Source: Tamlana sp038148895
GTDB lineage: Bacteria > Bacteroidota > Bacteroidia > Flavobacteriales > Flavobacteriaceae
Direction: 5' to 3' (one strand)
Assembly (NCBI GenBank): GCA_038148895.1
Contig: JBBVGQ010000009.1
Length of the DNA: 6,351 nucleotides
Made by a program: the position numbers and the translations under genes. Of this stretch, positions 6,164 to 6,351 are shown piece after piece. The notes beneath the pieces are model-generated. The model saw only the letters and a list, made by a program, of their open reading frames with translations. It was not told the origin of the DNA and made no database searches. The stretch's first letter is position 1; each line of letters opens with the position of its first letter.

Positions 6164-6301
6164 GGTGTACAACGGTCTCGGCTATGATTTCGTTGCGGAA
6201 AAATCCGCAGGATTCTTTCCGCCGTAGCCGAAAGATAGCAAATTTGTAATGAAATTCCGAGAGGAATTTCAGCCGCAATGATATCTATGACATTTGCAAA
6301 T
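6164..6301 (-). repeat. attC-like repeat J7, diverged at its right end
   Basis: About 138 nt upstream of the gene at 5569-6150. The left box GGTGTACAAC (6164-6173) and spacer GGTCTC (6174-6179) are normal. The left arm 6180-6198 pairs well with 6273-6290 only over its inner half (TTGCGG with CCGCAA plus one G.T); the outer half mismatches. The position of the right box holds ATTTGCAAAT (6292-6301), which lacks the GTTG core found in every other copy. Strong apical hairpins are present: GCGGAAA...TTTCCGC (6195-6222), TCGGCTA against TAGCCGA, and GAAATTCC-GAGA-GGAATTTC (6251-6270). Confidence 0.65.
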
Positions 6302-6351
6302 TAAAATCATATAATTTTTGATTTTTGACCATTGCGAACATCCTATGGACT
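6302..6351 (-). other. Tail of the upstream unit, coding status unclear
   Basis: By analogy with the rest of the array, the 3' end of another cassette gene should lie here. On the minus strand, one frame is open from the window edge to a TAG at 6285-6287 inside the repeat, a second is open into the repeat, and the third has stops at 6343-6345, 6307-6309 and 6301-6303. Fifty bases are too few to decide, and I see no recognisable peptide. Confidence 0.25.

Larger units (their letters stand above)
1..6351 (-). mobile_element. Integron-like gene cassette array, seven cassettes, no recombinase in view
   Basis: Seven single-gene units in one orientation are separated by structured repeats of nearly constant size (135-139 nt) and diverged sequence. 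Every gene follows one rule: box, 2-27 nt, start codon, gene, stop codon, 3-10 nt, inverted copy of the same box, then the repeat; only the gene at 714-1355 breaks the stop rule. Box sequences match within a gene but differ between genes. This is the arrangement of integron cassettes, where each cassette is one gene plus one attC site. The window has no intI-like tyrosine recombinase, so it would be classed as a cassette cluster lacking an integrase. In an ordinary integron the integrase and attI would be upstream of the first cassette, here beyond the right end. Cassette-like organisation is directly visible; the recombination mechanism is inferred. Confidence 0.8.

Noticed and set aside
1..6351. 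CRISPR array
   Set aside because: Repeats are about 137 nt, diverged and spaced by whole genes. There are no short identical repeats with uniform spacers.

Overview
The window looks like AT-rich DNA from a member of the Bacteroidota, most likely a flavobacterium. The evidence is a strong A/T bias in every coding frame, short lipoprotein signals of the Bacteroidota kind, no clear Shine-Dalgarno sequences, and small exported proteins typical of that phylum. No rRNA, tRNA, transposase, phage gene or CRISPR array is visible.

Layout: seven genes all lie on the minus strand, so transcription runs right to left. They are separated by eight copies (six complete, one diverged at its right end, one cut by the window edge) of a roughly 135-139 nt structured repeat. 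From upstream to downstream the genes are: an unrecognised cytosolic protein with a TTG start (5569-6150), a lipoprotein (4904-5422), a DUF262 plus DUF1524 GmrSD-like nuclease, probably antiphage defence (2997-4733), a lipoprotein with a TPM domain (2305-2847), a lipoprotein (1508-2146), an unrecognised cytosolic protein (714-1355), and an exported YwqK/MORN-variant protein (92-637). Almost everything outside the genes is repeat. The seven genes share no pathway, as expected of a cassette array and not of an operon.

The main discovery is that the repeats behave like integron attC sites. Each gene is bracketed by a 9-10 nt box and its inverted complement. The box sequence differs from gene to gene but matches within each gene in all seven cases, as expected if each gene plus one repeat was once a circle opened inside the box. 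The two outer boxes of any one repeat belong to different cassettes and agree only in their core. Inside the boxes each repeat has an asymmetric internal loop, then a 15-19 bp stem. The stem's transition differences are always G.T wobbles on the plus strand (the strand opposite the coding strand) and A.C mismatches on the other strand. Four of seven stems also carry a one-base T bulge at about the same place. This is the design logic of attC, which recombines as a folded bottom strand, but the core is GTTG(T/G) followed by variable bases and not the usual GTTRRRY, and the paired box is longer than the 7 nt integron R box. I read the region as an integron-like cassette array of a divergent type whose recombinase lies outside the window. 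Whether this repeat family has already been described could not be checked.
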